This document shows, one piece after another, positions 9,495 through 16,812 of a stretch of 64,000 nt of DNA. Under the pieces are notes generated by a model. The model saw only the letters and a program-made list of their open reading frames with translations, was not told the origin of the DNA and searched no databases. Source of the stretch: an uncultured Methylophaga sp. (GTDB lineage Bacteria; Pseudomonadota; Gammaproteobacteria; Nitrosococcales; Methylophagaceae); NCBI RefSeq assembly GCF_947259025.1, contig NZ_CAMYKO010000005.1:620001-684000 (forward strand), read 5' to 3'. Every line of letters begins with the position of its first letter. Positions within the stretch are counted from its first letter, which is position 1. A program made the position numbers and the translations under genes.

Positions 9495-10093
9495 GGGTAA
9501 ATCTCCTCTTTAGCCGGGATGTTGCCGGGTTCTTCGGCATCGACCATGACGCCCATATACGCGCCCAGCCGGCGTGAGAAATGATCACGGACGAACAGGT
9601 GGCGACCACAGCCGCTGCACTGGTGAATGCTGTGATGCACATCGCGGTCGGTGGTTTTGCAGTGAACGCAGTAAACCGAGCGGGCCAACGTGCCGCTGAG
9701 TTCTTTCTCAACATTGATGTCCTGAACGCCATAGACTTTCAGTTCAGCGAGTACATCCCATATAAAGGCTTCACTGCCGGCCACGTAGAACTGAGTCCCC
9801 ATCAGGTAATTGGGTAACTGGGCCTGCAGCTTGTCGAGCACAGCCTGTTCCGAGTCGCAAATCTGAACGCCCTCCGGCACCAGGGTGTGAATGATGTCGG
9901 CGTAGTTTTTTGACGTAGAGGCATCATCGGCAAACAACAAGGTGATTGGCTCACGCGGGCACATCTGCTGGAATAACTTGAGCACGGCTATACCGCCCTC
10001 GCCCTGGGCAATGACCACATGACCGGTCGCTTTTTGTTTCCAGACCAGCGAGTCATACAGGGGCTTGCTTCGAATCCAATATCCTCTTTCCAT
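9491..10093 (-). CDS. dmmA: Dimethylamine monooxygenase subunit DmmA family protein
   Basis: This 200-residue protein has an N-terminal part resembling a reductase nucleotide-binding lobe (HVVIAQGEGGIAVLKLF ... LLFADDAS) and a C-terminal region with a Cys/His cluster (VYCVHCK ... HQCSGCGRHLFVRDHF) resembling a rubredoxin- or zinc-ribbon-like site. It matches the DmmA family in size and place. The role is accessory electron transfer or structural within the demethylase complex. The ATG at 10093 is preceded by GAGGAATC; a GTG 10 codons further up lacks such a site. Confidence 0.85.
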   Translation of the reverse strand: MERGYWIRSKPLYDSLVWKQKATGHVVIAQGEGGIAVLKLFQQMCPREPITLLFADDASTSKNYADIIHTLVPEGVQICDSEQAVLDKLQAQLPNYLMGTQFYVAGSEAFIWDVLAELKVYGVQDINVEKELSGTLARSVYCVHCKTTDRDVHHSIHQCSGCGRHLFVRDHFSRRLGAYMGVMVDAEEPGNIPAKEEIYP

Positions 10094-10152
10094 TGTTGAT
10101 TCCTCATCTTGATGCCCGGCCACCTCCCTGTGGCATCGCAGGCTGGGTTAGG

Positions 10153-11301
10153 CTATTGCTCGGGATGAGTACGCAGACGCATCGGATCGTAGAACGGGGT
10201 TTTGACCACGGTGGCTTTGACCGGAGTGTCGCCGGCAACCACTACCTGGGTGCCCAGAGGCGAAAATTCGGCTTTGATGTGGACCATCGCCAGTGACTGC
10301 ATCAGGTAACGGCTGTAACTGGCGCTGGTGACCACACCAATTTCCTTACCGTCTTTGATGATCTTGGCGCCTTCCGGCATTGCTTCACTGCTTTGACACA
10401 CCAGGCCGGCTTGCTTAAAGCGCTCACGGCCCTTGAGTTTGAGCAGCGCATCTTTACCGATGTAATCGCCTTTCTTGTTCTGATCGATACACCAGTGCAT
10501 ATTGACTTCCCACGGGGTGGTATCGCCTTCCGGCATATCAAAGGGATAGAACAGCAGCGCGGCTTCCACACGGGTCAGATCCAGCGAGTCCCAGGAGGCT
10601 GGAATCACGCCGTAAGGGTGACCTTTTTCCAGGATGCTGTCCCAAAGATGAACGGCATCGTCGGCTTTGCAATAGACTTCGTAACCCCGTTCACCGGAAT
10701 AACCGCCACGGGCGATAATCACATCACGACCGAACAGCGTGGTTTCAACATGTTTGAAATACGGCAGACCGGCCAGCGCCACATCCACTTCCGGATCCAG
10801 CACATCGACTGAACGCGGTCCCTGCAGGGACAGAATGTGAACATCATGATCCTGTTCAACCACCACGTCCTGACCTTCGGCCAGTTTTGCCAGCGTCTGC
10901 TGGGTGCAGCCGCCACCGTGGGAAATGCGATACTGATCCTTGGCATCACAAATCAGCATGATGTCATCGACCAGCGCGCCTTCTTCATTGACCTCAGCAG
11001 CAAGGCGTGAGGTGCCGGGTTCCAGTTCGGTGACATCAATCGCCACCAGTTGATCCAGCACTTTCAGCGCTGCCGGTCCGCTCACGTTAACAATGTTCAA
11101 CGCCGAGACATCATAAAGACCGGCACGGGTTCTGACCGCGACCACTTCATCATGGGGATCGGTGTGGTAATGCTGGGGAATGGGCATGCCCCAAATCACA
11201 TCATCCAGCTTGGAACCAAGCTCGCGATGTCGATCATTCAATACCGAGTTACGGGTAACAGCAGGGTCTGTTTCGTTAAGGGTTTGAGTTGAGTTGCTCA
11301 T
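10153..11301 (-). CDS. dmmD: GcvT-like tetrahydrofolate-dependent aminomethyltransferase, dimethylamine operon
   Basis: This 382-residue protein belongs to the GcvT/aminomethyltransferase family (DVSALNIVNVSGPAALKVLDQL; IARGGYSGERGYEVY; MPEGDTTPWE). Such proteins bind tetrahydrofolate, so it most likely captures the formaldehyde-level methyl removed from dimethylamine as methylene-THF. It is the first gene of dmmDABC and lies about 60 bases before dmmA. GGAG precedes the ATG. A perfect NarL-like dyad lies 83 bases upstream and is the likely control point of the operon. A true glycine-cleavage T protein is unlikely because no gcvH or gcvP lies nearby. Confidence 0.87.
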   Translation of the reverse strand: MSNSTQTLNETDPAVTRNSVLNDRHRELGSKLDDVIWGMPIPQHYHTDPHDEVVAVRTRAGLYDVSALNIVNVSGPAALKVLDQLVAIDVTELEPGTSRLAAEVNEEGALVDDIMLICDAKDQYRISHGGGCTQQTLAKLAEGQDVVVEQDHDVHILSLQGPRSVDVLDPEVDVALAGLPYFKHVETTLFGRDVIIARGGYSGERGYEVYCKADDAVHLWDSILEKGHPYGVIPASWDSLDLTRVEAALLFYPFDMPEGDTTPWEVNMHWCIDQNKKGDYIGKDALLKLKGRERFKQAGLVCQSSEAMPEGAKIIKDGKEIGVVTSASYSRYLMQSLAMVHIKAEFSPLGTQVVVAGDTPVKATVVKTPFYDPMRLRTHPEQ

Positions 11302-11383
11302 AACACTGGCTCCGTTTTATTAGCAGGTGTGTTAAGAGCAAAATTAGCGCAATTAGCAGGGTGAAAAAATTCTCTTGATGGCG

Positions 11384-11399
11384 TACTCCCTTGGGAGTA
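11384..11399. promoter_or_regulatory. Perfect NarL-like 7-2-7 dyad upstream of dmmD
   Basis: TACTCCC-TT-GGGAGTA is a perfect 16-base inverted repeat; each half matches TACYYMT at 6 of 7 positions. It lies 83 bases before the dmmD ATG. The preceding ATTCTCTTGA also occurs before the related dyad at 18435. Confidence 0.65.
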
Positions 11400-11432
11400 A
11401 AAATCCGGCTTCAGAGCACGGTTTTATCTGTT

Positions 11433-13145
11433 CTAGACACTGGCCACCAGAACGTTTGCCACATACACCGTGACGGCGCCCAGCAGCACAGCCAGGTAGG
11501 GCAGGATGCCGGCGTTGCCTTTGGATACCCCATCGAGTTTCATATCATCCTGCATCACCGTCGGGAACTGGCCTTTATCAGTGACGTAGTGACGCCATAA
11601 AAATATCGGGATACTCAGCGCTGCCATAAACAAACCACTGAGCAAGGCACCCTCGCCCCAGACATTGGCGCCCATGCCCATAATCGCCAGGTTAACGAAA
11701 GCCAACAGCGTTCCAATCACTAATAAAGGTGTGGGGGCCCGGAACGGTCTTTGCCAGTTGCCCCTATCCATCCGGTGGATCCAGCCGGCATTCAGGTTCA
11801 GAAAGTTGAAGATCATGTAGCCGACATTGGAGGCTGCCAGCACAAACACATAATCCGACATCATCAGCAGCACCAGGTTAAGCACCAGGTTGGCCCACAT
11901 TGCATGGGTCGGCGCCCCGTCCTCGTTAACATGAGCCAGGAACCGAGGCAGCAGGCCATCAACCGCGCCCTGGTACAAGGTGCGGGATGACCCCGACATC
12001 GCCGTCATGATCGCCAGCAGCATCGCCAGCACCAGCATCACCACGATCAGGTTGGCGATAAAGCCGATATTACCGGCCATGGCCGCCAGCACGTCAGCAA
12101 TTCCCACCCCGCTGTAGATATCTTCCGACAACATGCCGCTGTACTGCGCTGGCTCCACAATCCGGCCCAGGTTGTCGATCTGCGCCGGTTGAATCATTTC
12201 CCCCTGCCCCAGGTAGCCCTGGAACGCCGCCGGCACAATCATATACACCGCCAGGCACAACAGGCCGGCATAGAAAATAGCCTTGCCACTATCGCGGCCG
12301 GGATGTTTGAATTCACGGGTATAACAAGCCGCCGTCTCAAAGGCATAGGCCGACCAACCGGCAATAAACAGACCGCCGGCCAGTAATACCCAGCCCTGCA
12401 GATTCCACTCGCCGGCCACGATTTCTCCCATATTGTTATAAGCCAGCGGCTTGAGCGGGTAAAAGTGTGACTGCGGCAGGTCACCGGTCAGCAAAGGCAC
12501 CAGGGCGATTAACAGCAAAGGCAGCAAAGCGGTGAGCGCCAGGATCATCATGGTCCGGGCCGAGCGTAATATGCCGCCGTTTTGAATGGCAAAGACCAGT
12601 AATAAGACCGTGGCGCCAACAATAAAGGTGGCATCGATCCGCAGTGTCAGACCGTCTTTAAGCAAGCCCAGATCCAGCAATGTCAGTTGCCAGTTGTTGA
12701 TCGCCGCCTCGGGGGCAAACAGGGCATTGAGCATATAACCTGCGGCCAGCCCTGAACCTATCGCCAGTACCGGTGACCAGGCCCACCAGTGACACCAGAT
12801 GGAGACTGGCGCTATCAGCTTGCTGTAACGGACCCAGGCCACGGCGCCAAATACCGACACCCCGCCTGCTTTGTGTGGAAACAGGCCGGCAATTTCGGCA
12901 TAGGTAAATGCCTGCAGGAAACCAAAGCCAATAGACACCATCCACACCAGCCAGGCGGCATTACCCACCGTGGATGAAATCGCGCCCATTGAGAACAACA
13001 CCAGCACCGGCACGCCGGTGGCAATCCAGAACGCGCCCCGCCAGTCGATATCCCGATGCAGGGTACGAACCTGGCGCCGCGGCTGGAACGGTATCGTAAT
13101 ATCTTGTTGACTCACTGGCGGCCCATCAAGCAGAGATAAGGCCAA
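11433..13145 (-). CDS. APC-superfamily amino acid/amine permease (long form)
   Basis: This protein of about 570 residues has roughly 12 hydrophobic segments in the APC-permease pattern (FWIATGVPVLVLFSMGAIS; TYAEIAGLFPHKAGG; a Trp-rich WCHWWAWSPVLAIG). It resembles the permease at 16813 in order and motifs. It lies 42 bases downstream of gdx in the same direction, so it may share the guanidine-responsive transcript; no terminator is evident between them. The start is uncertain: a TTG at 13145 follows AGGGAG, and a GTG about 11 codons in is possible. The substrate is unknown; amines, amino acids or guanidine-related compounds fit the surroundings. Confidence 0.85.
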   Translation of the reverse strand: MALSLLDGPPVSQQDITIPFQPRRQVRTLHRDIDWRGAFWIATGVPVLVLFSMGAISSTVGNAAWLVWMVSIGFGFLQAFTYAEIAGLFPHKAGGVSVFGAVAWVRYSKLIAPVSIWCHWWAWSPVLAIGSGLAAGYMLNALFAPEAAINNWQLTLLDLGLLKDGLTLRIDATFIVGATVLLLVFAIQNGGILRSARTMMILALTALLPLLLIALVPLLTGDLPQSHFYPLKPLAYNNMGEIVAGEWNLQGWVLLAGGLFIAGWSAYAFETAACYTREFKHPGRDSGKAIFYAGLLCLAVYMIVPAAFQGYLGQGEMIQPAQIDNLGRIVEPAQYSGMLSEDIYSGVGIADVLAAMAGNIGFIANLIVVMLVLAMLLAIMTAMSGSSRTLYQGAVDGLLPRFLAHVNEDGAPTHAMWANLVLNLVLLMMSDYVFVLAASNVGYMIFNFLNLNAGWIHRMDRGNWQRPFRAPTPLLVIGTLLAFVNLAIMGMGANVWGEGALLSGLFMAALSIPIFLWRHYVTDKGQFPTVMQDDMKLDGVSKGNAGILPYLAVLLGAVTVYVANVLVASV

Positions 13146-13187
13146 GTTACCTGACTCCCTGCCCTGTTCACAAGCATGCTGCCGGGA

Positions 13188-13511
13188 TCAGGCTTCTGCG
13201 GTGCTGAGCTTGAGACCAATAATGCCGATAATAATAAAGCCGATGCTGATAAGCCGGCTTGGATTGGTGGCTTCATCAAACAACATGATCCCCAGAATCA
13301 CGGTACCCACCGCACCGATCCCCACCCAGACACCATAAGCCGTGCCTACCGGCAGATCACGCATGGCAAGCCCCAACAGCCAGAAACTGAGCAGCAGTGT
13401 TACCACGGTCGCTACCGTCGGTATGGGTTTGGATAAACCATCACTGTATTTGAGTCCCACTGCCCAGGCCACTTCCAGCAAGCCGGCAATTAACAGAATC
13501 ATCCAGGCCAT
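13188..13511 (-). CDS. gdx: Guanidinium exporter Gdx (SMR family, SugE type)
   Basis: This 107-residue four-helix small multidrug resistance protein has the SugE/Gdx signature: the membrane Glu in AGLLEVAWAVGLKYSDG, LPVGTAYGVWVGIGAVG, and a C-terminus ending in IGLKLST as in E. coli SugE. Gdx proteins export guanidinium in exchange for protons. The guanidine-II riboswitch directly upstream supports this specificity over general multidrug export. AAAGGAT at 13517-13523 precedes the ATG. Confidence 0.95.
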   Translation of the reverse strand: MAWMILLIAGLLEVAWAVGLKYSDGLSKPIPTVATVVTLLLSFWLLGLAMRDLPVGTAYGVWVGIGAVGTVILGIMLFDEATNPSRLISIGFIIIGIIGLKLSTAEA

Positions 13512-13516
13512 TTTCT

Positions 13517-13565
13517 ATCCTTTCGGGTCGTCCCGTGAGTTTAGCTGTGACCAGGGTCGTCCCTG
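13517..13565 (-). promoter_or_regulatory. Guanidine-II riboswitch (mini-ykkC)
   Basis: On the minus strand two short hairpins follow each other, CAGGG-ACGA-CCCTG (13552-13565) and CGGG-ACGA-CCCG (13524-13535), both with an ACGA loop, which is the hallmark ACGR loop of guanidine-II RNAs. The second is followed at once by the ribosome site AAAGGAT (13517-13523) and the gdx ATG at 13511. Stem length, spacing and the gdx target all fit. Control is expected at translation initiation: guanidine stabilises loop-loop contact and frees the ribosome site. Confidence 0.93.
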
Positions 13566-13583
13566 CAGCTTAAGAAAAGGGTA

Positions 13584-14714
13584 TCAAGCGCTGGCAATCC
13601 CGGCTTGATCGATCTGATCCGGCAATAAGAAACGATTGACCGTCAGACCAAAACCCGTCATCGCCGGCAATTGCCGCGGCCGTGTCAGCAGCGTCATCTC
13701 AGTGACGCCCAAGTCACGCAGGATCTGGGCACCGATGCCGTAATGCTTAAGTTTGACCGTATCGCTATCCATTGACTCGCCAACACCATCATCATGCATC
13801 AGTAGCAATACACCATGGCCCGCAGCGCGTATCGCCTGCATTGCCTCCACCACACTCCAGCTGTGCCCGCGGCGGTCACTGTCCAGCAGGTCGAGGCCAT
13901 TAAACGGTGCATGCACCCGCACAAGCGTATCCTGGCTACTGTCTATCTCGCCAAACACCAGCGCCTGGTGGCTTTCACCACTGTTGATATCAAGGTAATG
14001 ATACAACTCAAACTCACCGAATATCGTTGTCAGACTGCGCTGAGACCGGCGTACAACCACCTGTTCATGCTGATGGCGATAAGCGATCAAGTCCGCAATG
14101 GTACCTACTTTTAATTGGTGCTGCCGGGCAAATGTCAGCAGGTCAGGCAGTCTGGCCATGCTGCCGTCATCATTCATGATTTCGCATATCACTGAGGCCG
14201 GTTCACGGCCGGCCAGGGCCGCCAGATCACAACCGGCTTCGGTATGTCCGGCCCGGCTCAGTACACCGGCATTCTGTGCCATCAGCGGGAACACGTGACC
14301 GGGGCTGACAATATCAGCGGGTTTGGCCTGTTTCGCTACTGCAGCTTGTACGGTACGGGCCCGGTCGGCGGTGGATATACCGGTGGTGACACCATCCGCC
14401 GCCTCGATCGACACGGTAAAGTTGGTACCCAGGCTGGTACCGTTATGACCCACCATTAATGGCAGTTCGAGCTGGCGGCAGCGCGCTTCGGTCAGGGTCA
14501 GACAAATCAGGCCGCGACCATGCATGGCCATAAAGTTAATGGCATCGGCATCCACCGCATCGGCGGCCATGATTAAGTCGCCCTCATTTTCCCGGTCTTC
14601 ATCATCCATCAATACCACCATCTTGCCCTGGCGGATAGCGTCAATAATGTCTTCGATCGGTGAAATCGAAGTTTTTGTGGACCTGGATGCCAATGGAATC
14701 GCTGAATGACTCAT
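13584..14714 (-). CDS. ribBX: RibBX: DHBP synthase fused to a degenerate GTP cyclohydrolase II domain
   Basis: The N-terminal half (about 1-210) is 3,4-dihydroxy-2-butanone 4-phosphate synthase, with DDEDRENEGDLIMAA and RAGHTEAGCDL, which makes the four-carbon unit of riboflavin from ribulose 5-phosphate. The C-terminal half aligns with GTP cyclohydrolase II, but the three zinc-binding cysteines expected in its active region are missing (VRVHAPFNGLDLLDSDRRGHSWS contains none), so it cannot be a normal cyclohydrolase II. This is the RibBX form common in proteobacteria. The start at 14714 has AAGGAGG upstream. It lies 10 bases after folE2. Confidence 0.92.
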   Translation of the reverse strand: MSHSAIPLASRSTKTSISPIEDIIDAIRQGKMVVLMDDEDRENEGDLIMAADAVDADAINFMAMHGRGLICLTLTEARCRQLELPLMVGHNGTSLGTNFTVSIEAADGVTTGISTADRARTVQAAVAKQAKPADIVSPGHVFPLMAQNAGVLSRAGHTEAGCDLAALAGREPASVICEIMNDDGSMARLPDLLTFARQHQLKVGTIADLIAYRHQHEQVVVRRSQRSLTTIFGEFELYHYLDINSGESHQALVFGEIDSSQDTLVRVHAPFNGLDLLDSDRRGHSWSVVEAMQAIRAAGHGVLLLMHDDGVGESMDSDTVKLKHYGIGAQILRDLGVTEMTLLTRPRQLPAMTGFGLTVNRFLLPDQIDQAGIASA

Positions 14715-14724
14715 CACAGCCTCC

Positions 14725-15513
14725 TTACAAGCGGTCGATCAGGGCGTAGGCAGAGTGATTGTGGATCGACTCAAAGTTCTCACACTCCACTCTGAAGCCG
14801 CCGATTGCTTCGGCCTTGTCCAGAGCACCAGCAATATCGCGCACCAGGTCTTCGACAAACTTGGGGTTGTCATAGGCATATTCGGTGACGAACTTTTCAT
14901 CAGGCCGTTTAAGCAAACCGTAAAGCTCGCTTGAAGCCTGCTTTTCCACCAGTTGAATTAACTGATCCAGGGTCAGGCTGTCATCGACTTCGACTTCCAC
15001 CGTGACCAGGGAGCGCTGATTGTGGGCGCCATAATCAGAGATCTTTTTGGAACAGGGACACAGGCTGGTGACCGGGATCTCGACTTTAACGGTGAGGGCA
15101 AACTGCTCGCCCAGTTCTGCCCTGAGGCTGACGTCATAGTCCATCATGCTGCTGACGCCGGACACCGGCGCGGCTTTTTCCAGGAAAAACGGAAAGCGCA
15201 TGGTGACATGGCCGCTTTCGGCCTCCAGCCGTTCCAGCATGGCCTGCATAAAATCTTTCATATCGGCAACGGAAAACACCTGTTCGGGGCGTTCCAGCAG
15301 CTCCACAAAGCGTGACATATGGGTGCCTTTAACATGATGCGGCAGGTGCACGTACATATTAAAATCAGCCACTACGCGGATGGGGCTACTGTCATTGCTT
15401 TGGAAAAATATCGGGTAACGTAAGGATTTGATGCCCACCTGATCGATCGCCAGACGGCGCTGGTCAGGGGTGTTCTGAACATCTTCGAGACTGGCGGTAA
15501 GCGGCAGGTTCAT
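14725..15513 (-). CDS. folE2: GTP cyclohydrolase FolE2 (type IB)
   Basis: This 262-residue protein has family signatures MYVHLPHHVKGTHMSRFVE, MRFPFF and the catalytic Cys in VTSLCPCSKKISDYGAHNQRS. FolE2 converts GTP to dihydroneopterin triphosphate, the first step to tetrahydrofolate, and does not depend strictly on zinc. The product supports THF-linked C1 transfer such as that of DmmD. folE2 and ribBX form an operon of two GTP/C4 cofactor enzymes. Upstream lie two tandem structured RNA units ending in terminators, which may control it. The ATG at 15513 is preceded by AAGGATTAGCGCT. Confidence 0.95.
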   Translation of the reverse strand: MNLPLTASLEDVQNTPDQRRLAIDQVGIKSLRYPIFFQSNDSSPIRVVADFNMYVHLPHHVKGTHMSRFVELLERPEQVFSVADMKDFMQAMLERLEAESGHVTMRFPFFLEKAAPVSGVSSMMDYDVSLRAELGEQFALTVKVEIPVTSLCPCSKKISDYGAHNQRSLVTVEVEVDDSLTLDQLIQLVEKQASSELYGLLKRPDEKFVTEYAYDNPKFVEDLVRDIAGALDKAEAIGGFRVECENFESIHNHSAYALIDRL

Positions 15514-15563
15514 AGCGCTAATCCTTATCTTATGGACTTTGCAGTCAAAATTCGCCGGTTATC

Positions 15564-15776
15564 AAAAAAGGAAGGTGAACTGCACACTGCCTGTGCCACA
15601 TGCCATGCAAAACAAAGGCTACTGTGGCAGTTCACCCTCAACGTTCCAACAAGAGAACGGTTACAGGATAACCATGAAGAAGCTGAACATCTGTTCATCA
15701 AAATCAGCTTCGGATTCATTATCTAAGGGGGCCGGCACGGCAACAATTCCAAAGAAGGCTTACTACCTAGGGGTTA
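15564..15776 (-). ncRNA. Candidate structured RNA, copy B (proximal to folE2), with terminator
   Basis: Read on the minus strand it starts at CCTAGGTAGTAA (about 15776) and contains a hairpin (GGTAGTAA... capped by TTCTTTGGAA ...TTGTTGCC), a GAAGCTG/CAGCTTC stem flanked by AGATAA and TTATCC, a GTTC/GAAC stem and a Rho-independent terminator: 10-bp outer stem GGTGAACTGC/GCAGTTCACC at 15574-15636, then TTCCTTTTTT. Copy A at 15826-16003 has the same order of elements. Similarity between copies includes small indels, so it is not kept as codons. It could be a tandem riboswitch/attenuator for folE2, or one of two sibling small RNAs. Confidence 0.6.
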
Positions 15777-15825
15777 GTTGCCAATAAAATAAAAGGGTGA
15801 GCCTGCCACGATTCATGGTGATGCC

Positions 15826-16003
15826 AAAAAAGAAGGGGGTGCTGTCGCAGACAGTCACCCCCTTAAAGTCCCAACGAGAGAACAGGTTAGAGGATAACCA
15901 TGAAGAAGCTGAATCTGTTAACAATAACCAGCAGCTTCAGTGTCATTATCCGAGACGCTAACCCTGGCAACAATTCCGAAGAAGTATTACTACCTAGGTT
16001 ATA
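15826..16003 (-). ncRNA. Candidate structured RNA, copy A (distal to folE2), with terminator
   Basis: On the minus strand it begins at ACCTAGGTAGTAA and forms GGTAGTAA/TTGTTGCC capped by a TTC-TTCG-GAA tetraloop. A nested stem follows (GGTTAG/CTAACC outside, GGATAA/TTATCC, then GAAGCTG/CAGCTTC), then a GTTC/GGAC stem, and it ends in a strong terminator, GGGGGTG plus CTGTC closed by GACAG plus CACCCCC (15835-15862), followed by TTCTTTTTT. The pairing partners of the outer stem are better preserved here than in copy B. It lies just past the porin stop at 16042, so its terminator may also end porin transcripts. Confidence 0.62.
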
Positions 16004-16041
16004 GTCTGGCTGCTTATCCTCATGCGTCTCAGTGCGGCGCT

Positions 16042-16740
16042 TTACAGAGACTTAGAGATACTGAAAATAAAGCGGCCGTCTGACAGATCATCGCCGAAGA
16101 TATCTTCAGCATCACCGTCGGTATCTGTGTAGGTAATATCAAAACCGAAGCCGGCAAATTCTTTGGAGACGCCAACATAATAATTGTTGTAGCCGTCTTC
16201 AGCGAAGGCATCATCATCCAGGTCGTAATAACCCACACCACCAGCCAACGAGAAGCCCATAGGCAAGTCGTAACCGGCATCGAGTGAATAATAGGTACCG
16301 TCTTCACCGCTACCTAATGCATCGCTGGAATGGGCTACGCCGACAGAGAAGATGCTGTAGCTTAAGGAGCCATAGACTTCATTGAAGTTGTAGTCTTCGC
16401 CGGGGAACATATAACGCAGTACGCCGACGTCATAGCCAATGCCTGAATCACCAAACTCACTGGCAAAACCGGCATAGATATCAATTTCGCTGCTGGCATC
16501 GTCACCGTAATCGACATTAGACGCCCAGGCGCCGGCATAAAAGCCGCTGCTGTGGCCGTAGTCGAAGCTGCCCGAGATAGCCGGATCTTCATCAGATTGT
16601 GAAATACCCCGCCATACATATTCAGAGGACAAAGCCACACTGGCACTGGTGCTATGCTGGCCGTCCTGGCTTTCCCAGGCCATTGCCGAGGCTGACATCA
16701 TCAGACCGCCGGCCATCATTAAAGTTAAGCTTGTTTTCAT
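16042..16740 (-). CDS. TorF-family putative porin (TIGR02001)
   Basis: This 232-residue outer membrane beta-barrel protein has a signal peptide (MKTSLTLMMAGGLMMSASAMA, cleaved about residue 21), alternating aromatic/hydrophobic strands, repeated YxGxW/YAG motifs (GFYAGAWASNVDYGDD; IDIYAGF) and a C-terminal strand ending in FSISKSL. SSEYVWRGISQSDEDPA is diagnostic of the TIGR02001/TorF family. The ATG has GAAGGA upstream. The family is often next to amino acid or amine uptake genes, as here. The exact substrate is unknown. Confidence 0.88.
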   Translation of the reverse strand: MKTSLTLMMAGGLMMSASAMAWESQDGQHSTSASVALSSEYVWRGISQSDEDPAISGSFDYGHSSGFYAGAWASNVDYGDDASSEIDIYAGFASEFGDSGIGYDVGVLRYMFPGEDYNFNEVYGSLSYSIFSVGVAHSSDALGSGEDGTYYSLDAGYDLPMGFSLAGGVGYYDLDDDAFAEDGYNNYYVGVSKEFAGFGFDITYTDTDGDAEDIFGDDLSDGRFIFSISKSL

Positions 16741-16774
16741 GATTTTTCCTTCTTCGTGGTGATAAATATAAACT

Positions 16775-16796
16775 GGGGGCGGAGAATACCGCCCCC
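16775..16796 (-). terminator. GC-rich hairpin after the permease gene
   Basis: GGGGGCGG and CCGCCCCC form a perfect 8-bp stem with a 6-base loop 17 bases past the permease stop; a T-rich tract follows on the minus strand. It lies in the leader of the porin gene, so it may be an intercistronic hairpin rather than a full terminator. Confidence 0.6.
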
Positions 16797-16812
16797 TGGG
16801 GTTATGTCGTTA

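Noticed and set aside
14715-14724. Possible FMN riboswitch before ribBX
   Set aside because: Only about 10 bases separate folE2 from ribBX, far too few for an FMN element.
15674-16004. Plus-strand small frames both starting MKKLN in the two repeat units, possible peptide precursors
   Set aside because: The units differ by indels that change the frame between start and end, the terminator T runs are on the minus strand, and paired stems rather than codons are conserved.
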